From JBOGVZ01 sp050692985 (GTDB lineage: Bacteria; Actinomycetota; UBA4738; CALAEC01): 64,000 bases of DNA. Under the pieces are notes generated by a model. The model saw nothing but the letters and a program-made list of their open reading frames with translations, did no database searches and was not told the DNA's origin. Shown here in pieces: positions 27,153-35,599 of the stretch (its first letter is position 1; the number at the start of each line of letters is the position of its first letter). The position numbers and the translations under genes are program-made. The stretch spans positions 87,290-151,289 of the forward strand of contig JBOGVZ010000061.1 of assembly GCA_050692985.1 (NCBI GenBank), in the 5' to 3' direction.

Positions 27153-29030
27153 TCAGCCGGCGCCGCCGCCGGTGCCGCCGCCCCCTCCGCCACCGCCGCT
27201 GGAGAAGCCACCGCCGAAGCCGCCGCTCGAGCTGAACGAGCCTGAGCTGCTCGACCACGAGGAGCTCGACGCGCTGGAGGCCACGGTGCTCACCGGCACC
27301 GGGGTGTTGAACGTGCTGACCCACACGACGCCGCTCAGCCCGGACGGGGCGCCGGCCCACGGCGGGGGAAGCTCCTCGATCGGCACCATGGCCGTGACCT
27401 GCTTCTCGACCTCGTCCGCCACCCCCAGGGCGGTGGCATAGACGAGGTAGCGCTCCCAGATCACCACGGCCAGCGCGGGGGCCTCATCCAGCGAGGAGAA
27501 CTCGGTCAGGAACCTCCGGAATGCCTTCCACCGGGCCATGCGCTCGAGGAACTCGGGGCCGAACCGCGGAGGGATCTTGATCAGGGCGATGATCAACCCC
27601 CCGATCGACAGGGGCAGCAGCCACATCGAGAACGGACGGCCGGTGAGCGCCGATCCGGCGATGCCCCACATGGCCGCGGCGATGGCAGCTACCACGGCCA
27701 GGACCGATTCGGGGCGGCCCCCGTGGCGCATCATCGGGGCCAGGCCGTTGCGGGCCTTGTCCGAGACGGCCTCCCACCAGTCGTTCAGCGGCACCCGGCG
27801 CTTCCCCGTGCCCTTGAGCGTCTTCAGCGACACCCCGCCGTCTGCTCCGGCGGGGAACAGGAACTCCGCGAACTCGATGTCGAGTCCCCCCTTCCGGGGA
27901 CGGCGGACCAGCCGGATCGTGAAGTCGTCGGGATCGGTGACCGACCCCACGGGCTGCACCTCGATGACCCTCTGCTGGGCCAGGTGGAGGAGCTGGGTCC
28001 GGTAGGCCGTGCGTTGCGAGGTCTTGCCCCGGTACACGGCCCACAGGTGGGCCAGCCGGACCGGATGGATCTCCTCAGGGGGCTCCCGGAGCAGCCTCGG
28101 GACCCCGGGCACCCGTTCGCGCAGCCCGGACACCAGCACCAGGACGGCCAGCAGGAGCGGGAGCCCGATCAGCAGGCCCCAGGTCACCCGTTCGAACCGG
28201 GCCCGCCGGGCCGCCTCGGCCAGGAAGATGCGCCGCTGGGCGTTGGCCGCCTGGGCGAGCGACCGCTCCTCGGCCAGGATGTCCGCCCGCCGGGGGATCC
28301 CCGTGGAGGGGGCCAGGGGCACGGCCTGCTTCGGGAACAGGATCGATCCCTCCACGAGAGCGTAGGGCGGGACGTCGGTGACCCGCAGCTCCACGGTCTG
28401 GGGGTCAACGATCTCCACCTGGCCCTGGAGGGGCCCGTGGCCCCAGGCCCGCGTCTCGCCCGGGGACAGGGGGCGGGTGGGCACCTCCCGGCCGCCTCCC
28501 TGGTCGCAGGTGAACAGGGGCTCCACGGGGCGGGTGGCCCTCCCCGGCAGATGCACCCGGACCACCACCGACTCGGTGGGCACCTCCCATCCCGTCCCCA
28601 CGAACTGCCACAGCAAGTGGGCGGTGTCCTGCCACACGTCGACCGCGCACAGGACCCGGTACCGGATCGTGAACGTCCTCCGCTCGTCCTCGGCGTCGAA
28701 GCGCCACGTGGCCCGGAACCCCCCGGTCGTGTCGACCTCGACGGGGAGCGTCCGCCCACCCTCGCTGACCTCGAACCCCTGGATCCGCTGGAATGGCCAC
28801 GCCACCGTGAAGAACGCGAAGCCGAACCGGCCGTCGAAGTCGAACGTTCGCCGCTCCACGAGGTCCAGCGAGCCGTCCTGGCGGACCGTGGCGTCGATCG
28901 TGACCTCGGGGAACTCGTAGGACTTGTTGGCGGCGTCGACCAGGTACCAGATCCCCGCGGTGATCACGACCGGGATGGCCAGGACCACCACGTAGGCCCG
29001 CCACCGGGGCCGCCGCGACGACCTAGCCAG
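27153..29030 (-). CDS. DUF2207 membrane protein, paralogue 1
   Basis: About 625 residues. An N-terminal anchor (VVVLAIPVVITAGIWYLVDA) leads into an extracytoplasmic DUF2207 domain (VTIDATVRQDGSLDLVERRT onward), two or three central helices, a cytoplasmic region ending in WERYLVYATALGVADEVEKQ, and a Ser/Gly-rich tail (SSGGGGGGGGTGGGAG). The start is uncertain: CTG at 29030 gives a basic N-terminus and overlaps the upstream stop, while GTG at 28991 is the first conventional codon. It is adjacent to and homologous with the next gene. DUF2207 proteins often accompany LemA; their role is unknown. Confidence 0.75.
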   Translation of the reverse strand: MARSSRRPRWRAYVVVLAIPVVITAGIWYLVDAANKSYEFPEVTIDATVRQDGSLDLVERRTFDFDGRFGFAFFTVAWPFQRIQGFEVSEGGRTLPVEVDTTGGFRATWRFDAEDERRTFTIRYRVLCAVDVWQDTAHLLWQFVGTGWEVPTESVVVRVHLPGRATRPVEPLFTCDQGGGREVPTRPLSPGETRAWGHGPLQGQVEIVDPQTVELRVTDVPPYALVEGSILFPKQAVPLAPSTGIPRRADILAEERSLAQAANAQRRIFLAEAARRARFERVTWGLLIGLPLLLAVLVLVSGLRERVPGVPRLLREPPEEIHPVRLAHLWAVYRGKTSQRTAYRTQLLHLAQQRVIEVQPVGSVTDPDDFTIRLVRRPRKGGLDIEFAEFLFPAGADGGVSLKTLKGTGKRRVPLNDWWEAVSDKARNGLAPMMRHGGRPESVLAVVAAIAAAMWGIAGSALTGRPFSMWLLPLSIGGLIIALIKIPPRFGPEFLERMARWKAFRRFLTEFSSLDEAPALAVVIWERYLVYATALGVADEVEKQVTAMVPIEELPPPWAGAPSGLSGVVWVSTFNTPVPVSTVASSASSSSWSSSSGSFSSSGGFGGGFSSGGGGGGGGTGGGAG

Positions 29031-30915
29031 CGCCGCCCCCGGTGCCCCCGCCTCCCCCGCCTCCGCCGCCGGAGAACCCGCCGCCTCCCCCGCCTCCGCC
29101 GCTCGAGCTTCCCCACCCGCCCGACCAGCCGACCGCCGTCGCGGCCGCGGCCGGGGCGTAGGCCGGCGAAGAGGTGCGCCAGGAGGTGTAGGTGCCCCAC
29201 CCCTCGTCACCCGGGGGGGCTCCGGGCCACGGCTCGCTCAGCTCGCCCGCCGGCACCAGGGCCCGGACCTGCTTCTCCACCTCGTCGGCCACGCCCAGGG
29301 CGGTGGCGTAGACGAGGTGCCGCTCCCACACGATCACCGCCAGGGCCGGCGCGTCCTCCAGCGTGGAGAACCGCTTCAGGAAGCGGCGGAACGCCTTCCA
29401 CCGGGCCACCCGCTCCCGCAGCCGCCCGGGCAGGCGGGGCGGCATGAGCCGAGCGGCCACCAGCCAGCTCAGGGCGGCCACGGGGATCAGCGCCAGGCCC
29501 AGGGGCCCCACCAGGCCCCGGAAGGCGAAGTCTCCCTCCTCGAACCCCAGCGACCTCCAGTAGCCGTACACGCCCGCGCCCACGGCCAGCATGGCCACCA
29601 GGGTCGACTCCAGGCGGCTCCGCCCCTTGGTGACGGCCGTGATCTGTCCCTTGGCCTTCCGGCCCACCTTCTTCCACCAGTCGGCCAGCTCCTCACGGCG
29701 GGTCCCCCGGTCCTTGACCTCCGACAGCGACACGGGCCCCTGGCCGTCGCCGGCGAACAGGAACTCCACGAACTCGGCGTCCAGGCCCGCGTCGGCGGGC
29801 CGCCGCAGGCGGATCTGGAAGTCCATGGGCCGCATGGGCGCCCCGACCGGCTGCAGCTCGATCACCCCCGCCCGGGCCAGGTGGAGGAACTGGGTCCGAT
29901 AGGCCGTCTTGGGAGCCAGCTGCTTGCGATGCGTGGACCACAGCAGGGCGACCTCCACCGGATGCGCCTCCTCGGGCGGCTCCTGGAGGATCGGGGGGAC
30001 GCCCGGGACCCGGTCCCTGCGGTACGCGATGGCCACGAGCAGGCCCATGGCCAGGGGGATCAGGCCGAGCAGCGCCTTGACCAGCAGGGTCTCCCGGGCG
30101 TGGCGGCGCCGGAGCGCGTTGGCCTCGTCGGCCAGGCGCTGCTCCTCGGCCAGGACCTCGGCCCGCCGGGGACCCGCGTTGTCCGCGGCGAGGGGGACGA
30201 CCTCCGGCGGCATCAGGATCGAGCCCTCCACGAACTGGCCGGGCGCGACGTCCCGGGCCGTGAACACCACGGTGTGGGCGTCCGCGATCGTCACCCGCCC
30301 GTTGAGCGGGCCGTGCCCCCAGGCCTTCACGTCGCCGGGAGCCAGCGGTTCGGTTGCCGGGAGCCGGCGAGCCGGGGCGGGGCAGATGGCCGGGCGGCGG
30401 ATCGGCCCCGCGGCTCGCCCGGGGACGTGGACGGCCACGCGGACCACGTCGGTCTTCTCCGTCCACCCGGTGCCCACGAACTGCCACAGCAGGTGGGCGG
30501 CATCCACCGAGACGTCCACCGCGCACTCCACCCGGTACGAGATGCGGAACGTGCGCCGCTCGTCCCGGGCGTCGAAGAACCACGTGGAGGTGAAGTTGCC
30601 GCCCTCCACCGTGTCGACGTGCTGGACGGGGCGTCCGCCCTCGGAGATCTGAAAGCCCTTGATCCTCGCCGGGGGGGCGTGGACCGACTCGATCGTGAAG
30701 AAGGCGAAGGAGAACGGGCCGGTGAAGTCGAACGTACGGCGCTCGACCAGGTCCAGCGACCCGTCGGGATTGATGGTGGCGTCGATGGCCACCCTGGGGA
30801 AGGAGTACGACTTGGACCCGCCCTGGGCCCGGGGGGCGTTGACGGCCACGACGGCGATGGCGATCACCGGCACGGTGATCACCGCCAGCGCGATGAGCTT
30901 CCCCCCCTTGCCCAC
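29023..30915 (-). CDS. DUF2207 membrane protein, paralogue 2
   Basis: About 630 residues with the same architecture: anchor (LIALAVITVPVIAIAVVAVN), DUF2207 domain (VAIDATINPDGSLDLVERRT), central helices, the conserved block WERHLVYATALGVADEVEKQ and a poly-Gly tail ending GTGGGAG. GTG at 30915 was chosen; it has no strong ribosome site. Conserved segments with paralogue 1 run the whole length, so the pair arose by tandem duplication. The Gly-rich tail is probably a flexible cytoplasmic extension. Confidence 0.78.
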   Translation of the reverse strand: MGKGGKLIALAVITVPVIAIAVVAVNAPRAQGGSKSYSFPRVAIDATINPDGSLDLVERRTFDFTGPFSFAFFTIESVHAPPARIKGFQISEGGRPVQHVDTVEGGNFTSTWFFDARDERRTFRISYRVECAVDVSVDAAHLLWQFVGTGWTEKTDVVRVAVHVPGRAAGPIRRPAICPAPARRLPATEPLAPGDVKAWGHGPLNGRVTIADAHTVVFTARDVAPGQFVEGSILMPPEVVPLAADNAGPRRAEVLAEEQRLADEANALRRRHARETLLVKALLGLIPLAMGLLVAIAYRRDRVPGVPPILQEPPEEAHPVEVALLWSTHRKQLAPKTAYRTQFLHLARAGVIELQPVGAPMRPMDFQIRLRRPADAGLDAEFVEFLFAGDGQGPVSLSEVKDRGTRREELADWWKKVGRKAKGQITAVTKGRSRLESTLVAMLAVGAGVYGYWRSLGFEEGDFAFRGLVGPLGLALIPVAALSWLVAARLMPPRLPGRLRERVARWKAFRRFLKRFSTLEDAPALAVIVWERHLVYATALGVADEVEKQVRALVPAGELSEPWPGAPPGDEGWGTYTSWRTSSPAYAPAAAATAVGWSGGWGSSSGGGGGGGGFSGGGGGGGGGTGGGAG

Positions 30916-30951
30916 CGGGGAAGTGTACGCCGCGCGGGCCCGGGGGCGCCG

Positions 30952-32154
30952 ATGCTCGATAATCGCGACGTGTCTCGTCCGGCCCCCGTCCGCCGCGGCC
31001 TCGGCCTGGTCCTGGCGCTGACGGTCGTCACCCTGGCCGCCGGATACCTGCTGAAGCTCCCGTGTCTCACGGCAGGGTGGACCGGGCAGCAGTACACCCG
31101 CCTGTGCTACTCGGACGTGGCCGCCCTGTACGCCTCGGACGACCGGGACCGCGGCCTGGACGAGGGACGGTTCCCCTACCTGGAGGCCGGCAACGAGTAC
31201 CCGGTGCTCACGGGGCTGGCCATGGGGCTGGCGGCCGTGCCGGCCCGCTCCTACCCGGCCTTCTTCAACTGGACGGCGGTGCTCCTCACGGGCGCGGCCC
31301 TGGCCACGGCCTGGGCCCTGCACCGCATGGGCGGCCGCCGGGCCCTGCTGTTCGCCGTGGCCCCCACGCTGGCGATCTACGGGTTCATGAACTGGGACCT
31401 GCTGGCGGTGGCCCTGGCCACCGTGGGCCTCCTGGCGTACCTGAGGAACCGCGACCTCGCCTCCGGGGTGCTCCTGGGGTTGGGCGCCGCCGCGAAGCTG
31501 TACCCGGCGCTCCTGCTGATCCCCCTGGTGGCCGGTCGGCTGCGGGACCGTCGCGGCGCCGACGCCGGCCGGCTGGCCGGGGCCGCCATCCTGGCGTGGG
31601 CCGCGGTGAACCTCCCGTTCGCCCTGGCGGCGCCCGGCCGCTGGTCGGAGTTCTTCCGGTTCAACTCGGCCAGGGGTGCCGACTGGGACAGCGCGTGGTT
31701 CCTGCTCGAGCGGCACCTGGGCTTCGCGTGGCCCCGCACCCTGCTGAACGTGCTGGCCGCGGCGGCCTTCGTGGCCCTCGGTGCCGTGTTCCTCCGCCTC
31801 GCCCGTGCCCGGCGGCCCGGCTTCCCCGCGTGGACGTTCGGGTTCGCCCTGCTGGTGGCCTTCCTGCTGAGCAGCAAGGTGTTCTCACCCCAGTTCGGGC
31901 TGTGGCTGCTGCCGTGGTTCGCCCTGGTTCTGCCCGACCTCCGGTACTTCGTGGCGTTCTCGGTGGCCGACTCCGCGGTGTTCGTGACCCGGTTCCAGTT
32001 CTTCGCCCGCCTGGCAGACGTGGGGCCCGGGCTGCCGTTCGCGGCCTTCGAGGTGGCGCTGCTGGTGCGGGCCGTGGTCCTGGTGGCCTGCGTGGTGGCC
32101 TGGGCCCGCCGCCTCCCCGATGCGGTCCCCCAGCCGGCGGCGGAGAGCGCGTGA
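30952..32154 (+). CDS. GT87-family (DUF2029) polyprenol-dependent glycosyltransferase
   Basis: A 400-residue protein with about nine to ten membrane helices. Segments FPYLEAGNEYPVLTGLAMGL and NRDLASGVLLGLGAAAKLYP are characteristic of GT87 mannosyltransferases that use polyprenyl-phosphate mannose to build cell-envelope glycans such as lipomannan. The conserved acidic/His residues of an extracytoplasmic loop are in the region after the first helix (SDVAALYASDDRDRGLDEGR). It overlaps the next glycosyltransferase gene by 4 bp. It is positionally comparable to mycobacterial Rv0051. Confidence 0.75.
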   Translation: MLDNRDVSRPAPVRRGLGLVLALTVVTLAAGYLLKLPCLTAGWTGQQYTRLCYSDVAALYASDDRDRGLDEGRFPYLEAGNEYPVLTGLAMGLAAVPARSYPAFFNWTAVLLTGAALATAWALHRMGGRRALLFAVAPTLAIYGFMNWDLLAVALATVGLLAYLRNRDLASGVLLGLGAAAKLYPALLLIPLVAGRLRDRRGADAGRLAGAAILAWAAVNLPFALAAPGRWSEFFRFNSARGADWDSAWFLLERHLGFAWPRTLLNVLAAAAFVALGAVFLRLARARRPGFPAWTFGFALLVAFLLSSKVFSPQFGLWLLPWFALVLPDLRYFVAFSVADSAVFVTRFQFFARLADVGPGLPFAAFEVALLVRAVVLVACVVAWARRLPDAVPQPAAESA

Positions 32155-33347
32155 GGACCTCCACCGCGCCCTCCCCCACCGTCGCGGCGGAGCGGGCCCG
32201 GATCGTGGCGGGGCTTCGGTACTGCGGGGTGGTGTTCGTGGTCCTGCGACTCGCGCTCACGGTGCTGGGGCTGGCGGGCGTGGCGCTCCTGCCGGGACTC
32301 GATCCGGTCAGCGCGCCCGGGTGGGAGGCCCACCGGGTCACGCCCGGCTGGCACAACGCGGTCACCGCCTTCGAACGGTTCGACGCGCTGTGGTTCCTGG
32401 GCATCGCGGCCGATGGGTACGGCGCGGGCAACGGGACGCTGGTGTTCTTCCCGGGGTACCCGTTGCTGATCCGGGGCCTCTCGTTCCTGACCGGCGGGCA
32501 TCCCCTGGCCGCCGCGCTCCTGGTGTCGAACCTCTGCGCGTTCGGGTCGATGGTCGTCCTGTACTTCCTGTCGGCTTCCGAGTGGGACGAGACGGTGGCC
32601 CGGCGGGCCGTGTTGTACCTGGCGGTGTTCCCCACCTCGTTCTTCCTGCTGGCGCCGTATTCGGAAGCGCCGTTCCTGCTGCTGGCCCTGCTGTCGTTGC
32701 GGGCCGCCCGGCGGGGCAGGTGGGCGGTGGCCGGGCTGGCCGGCGCGGGGGCGGCCGCCACCCGCAACGTGGGCGTGCTGCTGGTGCTCCCCCTCGTCGT
32801 CGAGGCCCTCCATCGAGCCCGGGAGGGACGGCGGGATGGTGTGGCGGCCCGGCTGGCGTGGTCGGTGGCGCCGCTGGTGGGGACGGTGGCCTTCCTGGGC
32901 TTCGCCGCTGCTCTGGCAGGTGACTGGCTGGCCCCGGTTCGCCAGCAGGCCGTGTGGCAGCGGGAGCTCTCGTTCCCCGTCTTCACGGTGATGCGGGCCA
33001 CCGGCATCGCGTTCCGGTTCGTGGGGAACTACCCCGGCGGCTACCACCTGGTGGACTGGCTGGTGGTGGTCCCGGCCCTGGCGGCCGCGGCGTGGGTGGC
33101 CCTGCGGGGCCGGCTCCTGTACGCCGTGTACACCTGGGCCATGCTGCTGGCGCCGCTCTCGTTCATCTTCCCCAGCCGGCCGTTCATGTCGCTCCCTCGG
33201 TTCCTGCTGCCGATCTTCCCGATCCTGTGGGCCCCGGCCGTGTGGGCCCGGCGGCGCCCGGGGGTCCACACCGCCGTGGTGGCCATCTCGGCCGCCGGCC
33301 TCGGTGCCCTCACCGTGCTGTTCGTCGCCTGGTACTTCGTGTTCTGA
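32151..33347 (+). CDS. PIG-V-like integral membrane mannosyltransferase
   Basis: A 398-residue polytopic protein. AVTAFERFDALWFLGIAADG (an acidic residue on the first outer loop), GNGTLVFFPGYPLLIRGLSF and SRPFMSLPRFLLPIFPILWA match bacterial PIG-V/GT76-like proteins. GTG start overlaps the GT87 stop (GTGA). It probably works with the upstream GT87 enzyme on an envelope polysaccharide or glycolipid; the acceptor is unknown. Confidence 0.75.
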   Translation: MRTSTAPSPTVAAERARIVAGLRYCGVVFVVLRLALTVLGLAGVALLPGLDPVSAPGWEAHRVTPGWHNAVTAFERFDALWFLGIAADGYGAGNGTLVFFPGYPLLIRGLSFLTGGHPLAAALLVSNLCAFGSMVVLYFLSASEWDETVARRAVLYLAVFPTSFFLLAPYSEAPFLLLALLSLRAARRGRWAVAGLAGAGAAATRNVGVLLVLPLVVEALHRAREGRRDGVAARLAWSVAPLVGTVAFLGFAAALAGDWLAPVRQQAVWQRELSFPVFTVMRATGIAFRFVGNYPGGYHLVDWLVVVPALAAAAWVALRGRLLYAVYTWAMLLAPLSFIFPSRPFMSLPRFLLPIFPILWAPAVWARRRPGVHTAVVAISAAGLGALTVLFVAWYFVF

Positions 33348-33349
33348 AT

Positions 33350-33372
33350 AGCCCCCGGCGCCGCGAGGGGCT
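33350..33372 (+). terminator. GC-rich hairpin after glycosyltransferase operon
   Basis: AGCCCC (33350-33355) pairs with GGGGCT (33367-33372) around an 11-nt loop, directly after the mannosyltransferase stop. No U-tract follows, so termination strength is doubtful. Confidence 0.35.
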
Positions 33373-33392
33373 TAGGGTGGCGCCGAGACGCC

Positions 33393-34025
33393 GTGTCGAT
33401 CAGGTTGGTCATCGCCGACGACCACACCTTGGTCCGCCAGGGCGTCCGGCGCGTCCTGGAGGGGACCTCGGACGTGGAGGTCGTCGGCGAGGCGTCGAAC
33501 GGCCGGGACATCGTCGGGGTGGTGGCCACCGCCCATCCCGACGTGGCCCTGATCGACATCCGCATGCCGGAGATGAACGGGTTGGAGGCGGCCCGGGCCA
33601 TCCGCCGCCGGTCCCCCGAGACGCGGATCGTCATGCTGACGGCGTTCGACCAGCGCCAGTTCGTGGCCGAGGCGGTCAGGGCCGGGGCCCGGGGCTACGT
33701 GCTCAAGGCCAAGGACGCCGAGCATCTCGTCCGGACCGTGCGGCAGGTGGCCTCGGGTGCGGTGGTGATCGATCCCGAGCTCGTCCTGGCTCTGGCCGAG
33801 CAGCTCCCCAGCCGGGAGGAGTCCCCGCACGAGGCCCTCACCAGCCGGGAGGTCCAGGTCCTCCAGCTCGTGGCCACGGGCAAGACGAATCGGGAGATCG
33901 CCCGCACCCTGTTCATCTCGCCCGACACCGTGAAGACCCATCTCGAGCACATCTTCCAGAAGCTCAACGCGGCCGACCGCACCGCCGCCGTGGCCGAGGC
34001 CTTCCGCCGCCGCCTGATCGAGTAG
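33393..34025 (+). CDS. NarL/LuxR-type response regulator, orphan
   Basis: A 210-residue protein. The receiver domain has the acidic pair in LVIADDHT, phosphoacceptor Asp55 in VALIDIRMPEMNG, Thr in VMLTAFD and Lys in GYVLKAKD; the LuxR HTH (ALTSREVQVLQLVATGKTNR, REIARTLFISPDTVKTHLEH) follows at res 145-205. All phosphorylation residues are present. No histidine kinase lies next to it, so its partner is elsewhere. GTG start. Target genes are unknown. Confidence 0.9.
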   Translation: MSIRLVIADDHTLVRQGVRRVLEGTSDVEVVGEASNGRDIVGVVATAHPDVALIDIRMPEMNGLEAARAIRRRSPETRIVMLTAFDQRQFVAEAVRAGARGYVLKAKDAEHLVRTVRQVASGAVVIDPELVLALAEQLPSREESPHEALTSREVQVLQLVATGKTNREIARTLFISPDTVKTHLEHIFQKLNAADRTAAVAEAFRRRLIE

Positions 34026-34029
34026 GGGG

Positions 34030-34047
34030 TCCCGCCCCAGGGCGGGA
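34030..34047 (+). terminator. Hairpin TCCCGCCC/GGGCGGGA after response regulator
   Basis: An 8-bp perfect inverted repeat with a 2-nt centre, 5 bp after the response-regulator stop codon. It has no T-run; it could be an intrinsic terminator of the GC-rich type or a protein-binding site. Confidence 0.35.
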
Positions 34048-34083
34048 TGGCGGTAGCTTCGGAGGGCGAGCGAAACACCCAAT

Positions 34084-34647
34084 GTGAGCGCATCCCGCGC
34101 CGAGGACGCAACCGAACCGTCGGGTGGTGCGTCGGTGGGGGTGGAAGGAGGGGAGCTGAACGAGGCCGATGTCAGGGCGTTCCTCGATGAGGAGTACTCC
34201 AGGGTGGTGGGGGTCATCGCCCTCGCCTCGGAGGACCTGCCCGCCGCGGAGGACGCAGTGTGCGAGGCCCTGGCCCGGGCGTGGGAGCGGTCCGAGCGGG
34301 GCGAGCGCATCGAGTCGCTGGGGGCGTGGGTGACCACGGTGGCCATGAACCTGACCCGGAGCCGGTGGCGACGGGTCCTGGCGGAGCGACGGGCCCGGGC
34401 CAGGATGGCGCTTCCGGAGCAGCCACCCGAGCCGGACGGGGCCATCGACCTGCGGCGGGCCCTGCGGTCGCTGTCCCGCCGGCACCGGGAGGTCATTCTC
34501 CTCTAGTACTACGTCGGGTTCGACGTGGAGACGGTGGCCAGGCAGCTCCACGTCCGGCCCGGGACGGTCAAGTCCGCTCTCCACCGAGCCCGGTCGCAGC
34601 TGGCCCGGGAGATCGGCGTCCAGGAGGATGAGCATGTCCGGCCTTGA
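34084..34647 (+). CDS. ECF (SigE-like) RNA polymerase sigma factor with internal amber codon
   Basis: Region 2 is intact (FLDEEYSRVVGVIALASEDL, AAEDAVCEALARAWERSERG, VTTVAMNLTRSRWRRVLAER) and region 4 continues in the same frame (YYVGFDVETVARQLHVRPGT, VKSALHRARSQLAREIGVQE). Between them, in RREVILL-YYVGFD position, codon 34504-34506 is TAG. The frame is otherwise perfect for 187 codons. Either a substitution error, a recent nonsense mutation or programmed readthrough applies. Without region 4 the truncated 140-residue product could not recognise a -35. The next gene overlaps its end, typical of a sigma/regulator pair. Confidence 0.75.
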
Positions 34648-35560
34648 CGACCGGCTCGACGACGAGGTCCGGCGGCTGGCCGGGCGGGTCGACGGGGCGA
34701 AGGCCTTCCCGGTGGTGGCCCGGCGGAAGCGACGTCGGCGACTGGTCCGGCGCGTCAACACCGCGATCCTGGCCACGGCCATCGTGGCCGGCAGCGCCGC
34801 CGGCGCCCTGGCCCTGGCCCGAGCGTTCAACCTGGGGAGCACCAGCCCCGCCGACGACCCCGTGGTGGGGCCGACCGTGACCCCCTCGCCGGCCGACGCC
34901 GCCTCGGCGTGCCCGGCCATCGAGGGCCAGGACCTCCCGCCCAGCTACCAGCCCGTGGGGCCGGTCGCCGAGGCCGACATCACCGGGGGCGGCCGGTCTG
35001 TCATCGTCATCCGAGGGGACAAGGAGCGGCCGCCTCGGTGCCGGTACGTCCTCCAGGCCACGCAGGATGGCGGGCCCGTCTACCGCGCCTTCATCGGTGC
35101 GGTCCCGTGGCCGCCGGAACCGCCTTCGATCCTGCTCTCGGCGGAGATCGACGGCCAGCCGGGGGCCGAGGTGGTGGTCGAGTTCGGTGGACCCGGCCAT
35201 CCCCACCGCACCGGGCAGGTCTTCACGTTCGAGCCGGGGCCCTCCAGGCTGGCCACCGGGACGTTGGTGCAGATGCGGCTCCAGCCGCCCCAGCCTCCCG
35301 AGGCCGAGGGCCTGGTTCCGCTGTCCGGCGAGTTCGCGGCGGGGGTCGACTGCACGGGCCCGGGCACGATCGTGGTCACCTCGGGGGACCTGGCCCAGGG
35401 CGGCGCGGACGATTCCCACTTCGACGTCACCCGGACGTTCTACCGGGCGGTGGACGGAACGTTCGTGGTGACCGGGACCGAGTCCCACGTGGTGGAGGTG
35501 GGGACGGAGGCGGAGCGCTGGCCGGAGCTCGCCGACGACCCGTTCCGCAGCTGCCCCTAA
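34628..35560 (+). CDS. Single-span membrane protein downstream of ECF sigma factor
   Basis: A 310-residue protein with a basic cytoplasmic N-terminus (ARRKRRRRLVRRVN), one helix (TAILATAIVAGSAAGALALA) and an extracytoplasmic Pro-rich then beta-rich domain containing several Cys. It has no zinc anti-sigma motif (HxxxCxxC) in the short N-terminal region, so an anti-sigma role is possible but unsupported by sequence. ATG 34628 (or 34634) overlaps the sigma gene by 20 bp, indicating coupling. Confidence 0.6.
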   Translation: MSMSGLDDRLDDEVRRLAGRVDGAKAFPVVARRKRRRRLVRRVNTAILATAIVAGSAAGALALARAFNLGSTSPADDPVVGPTVTPSPADAASACPAIEGQDLPPSYQPVGPVAEADITGGGRSVIVIRGDKERPPRCRYVLQATQDGGPVYRAFIGAVPWPPEPPSILLSAEIDGQPGAEVVVEFGGPGHPHRTGQVFTFEPGPSRLATGTLVQMRLQPPQPPEAEGLVPLSGEFAAGVDCTGPGTIVVTSGDLAQGGADDSHFDVTRTFYRAVDGTFVVTGTESHVVEVGTEAERWPELADDPFRSCP

Positions 35561-35599
35561 GCCGCTCGCTGATCGGCCAGCCGGCGGCCAAGGCCCGCC

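Noticed and set aside
34628..35560. Calling the gene after the ECF sigma factor an anti-sigma factor
   Set aside because: Position suggests it, but no zinc anti-sigma motif or other recognised anti-sigma domain is visible.
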